From Variovorax sp. OV329 (GTDB taxonomy: Bacteria; Pseudomonadota; Gammaproteobacteria; Burkholderiales; Burkholderiaceae_C), in the NCBI RefSeq assembly GCF_900114785.1, contig NZ_FOUG01000002.1:1-64000 (forward strand): a DNA stretch of 64,000 nt, in the 5' to 3' direction. The position numbers and the translations under genes are program-made. Positions 63,469-64,000 of the stretch are shown piece by piece. The notes below the pieces were generated by a model. It did no database searches. It saw only the letters and a program-made list of their open reading frames with translations, and was not told the DNA's origin. Numbering within the stretch: the stretch's first letter is position 1; the number at the start of each line of letters is the position of its first letter.

Positions 63469-64000
63469 ATGACCTCGCAAGCCGCCGCGGCCCCGGCCCG
63501 GCAATCCCCCCAACGCAGCGAACTCGACCTTGCCTACCGCAAGATCTTCTTCCGCCTCATCCCCTTCCTGATGCTCCTGTGGGTGCTGGCCTGGATCGAT
63601 CGGGTCAACATCGGCTTCATCAAGCTGACGATGCTCGATGACCTGAAGTGGAGCGAAGCCGTGTACGGCCTGGGCGCCGGCATCTTCTTCCTGGGCTACT
63701 TCTTCTTCGAGGTGCCCAGCAACCTGCTCCTGCAGAAGATCGGTGCCAAGAAGACCATCATGCGCATCACCATCGGCTGGGGGCTCACCTCCATCGCCAC
63801 GATGTTCGTGACCACGCCCGTGATGTTCTATTCGCTGCGCTTCCTGCTGGGGGTGTTCGAGGCGGGCTTCTATCCCGGCATCATTCTCTACCTCACCTAC
63901 TGGTTCCCGAACGACCGGCGCGCCAAGGCCTTCGGCATGTTCATGTCGGCCTCCGCTTTTGCCGGGGTGATCGGCGGCCCGCTGGCCGGCACGATCATGA
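63469..64000 (+). CDS. MFS permease, anion:cation symporter (ACS) family, truncated by window end
   Basis: The first 177 residues of a transporter that runs past the window. ACS-family marks: RKIFFRLIPFLMLLWVLAWIDRVNIGFIKL, FFLGYFFFEVPSNLLLQKIGAKK and the motif LLGVFEAGFYPGIILYLTYWFPNDRRAKAFGMFM. Such carriers import organic acids, for example phthalate, tartrate or gluconate derivatives. AAGGAGA lies upstream of the ATG. The divergent LysR regulator probably controls it. Confidence 0.9.
   Translation, partial: MTSQAAAAPARQSPQRSELDLAYRKIFFRLIPFLMLLWVLAWIDRVNIGFIKLTMLDDLKWSEAVYGLGAGIFFLGYFFFEVPSNLLLQKIGAKKTIMRITIGWGLTSIATMFVTTPVMFYSLRFLLGVFEAGFYPGIILYLTYWFPNDRRAKAFGMFMSASAFAGVIGGPLAGTIM

Overview
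The window is a high-GC chromosomal stretch whose gene families and gene orders (RegBA-type two-component pair behind a cyo/SURF1 operon, tryptophanyl-tRNA synthetase behind an M50 peptidase, several IorAB- and LivKHMGF-type systems) suggest a betaproteobacterium of the Comamonadaceae, most like Variovorax. That placement is inference from protein resemblance only. No rRNA, tRNA, CRISPR array or intact insertion sequence was seen. About 70 genes can be supported.

Layout. 1-0.8 kb: degraded edge with two IS-end-like repeats and a small frameshifted gene. 0.8-4.1 kb: dicarboxylate transporter DctA, a GntR/FCD regulator and an AI-2E family permease. 4.1-4.6 kb: a gene-free block with two 8-bp tandem repeats around a long inverted repeat. 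4.6-12 kb: an I78-type lipoprotein, a LysR regulator divergent from a glyoxylate-assimilation operon (gcl-hyi-glxR), then maeB. 12-23 kb: the most unusual region, two divergent operons that together encode one LivKHMGF-type ABC importer, an RpiR regulator, an IolC-DUF2090 kinase/aldolase fusion, a beta-hydroxyacid dehydrogenase and two short-chain dehydrogenases. This looks like a complete uptake and catabolic unit for an unidentified sugar acid, cyclitol or deoxy-sugar. 23-26 kb: an NMT1/SsuA-type ABC importer and an NlpC/P60 lipoprotein. 26-30 kb: a two-subunit molybdenum oxidase and psuG.

30.5-33.2 kb is a visibly AT-richer block (drug-type MFS exporter, small protein, AraC regulator) that looks acquired. 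33-36 kb holds an MFS permease, aroC and a small conserved protein. 36-43 kb is a cytochrome bo3 operon (cyoABCD) followed in the same direction by SURF1 and a RegB/RegA redox two-component pair. 43-50 kb has an MHS-type permease, a YkvA protein and a probable alkyl-sulfate utilisation locus: LysR divergent from a GMC alcohol dehydrogenase, a secreted SdsA-type alkylsulfatase, a cupin and a GbsR/MarR regulator.

50.8-55.4 kb is a housekeeping run (PHP phosphoesterase, DMT permease, YciO/Sua5, M50 peptidase, trpS with an AT-richer C-terminal extension). 55.5-58.9 kb pairs a NarL-type response regulator with a convergent operon of a formylglycine-generating-enzyme-like protein and a sensor kinase. 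59-61 kb is an ArsR-SRPBCC-DUF899-VOC operon with an operator that overlaps the first start codon. 61-62.4 kb has small uncharacterised proteins, and the window ends with a LysR regulator divergent from a truncated MFS permease.
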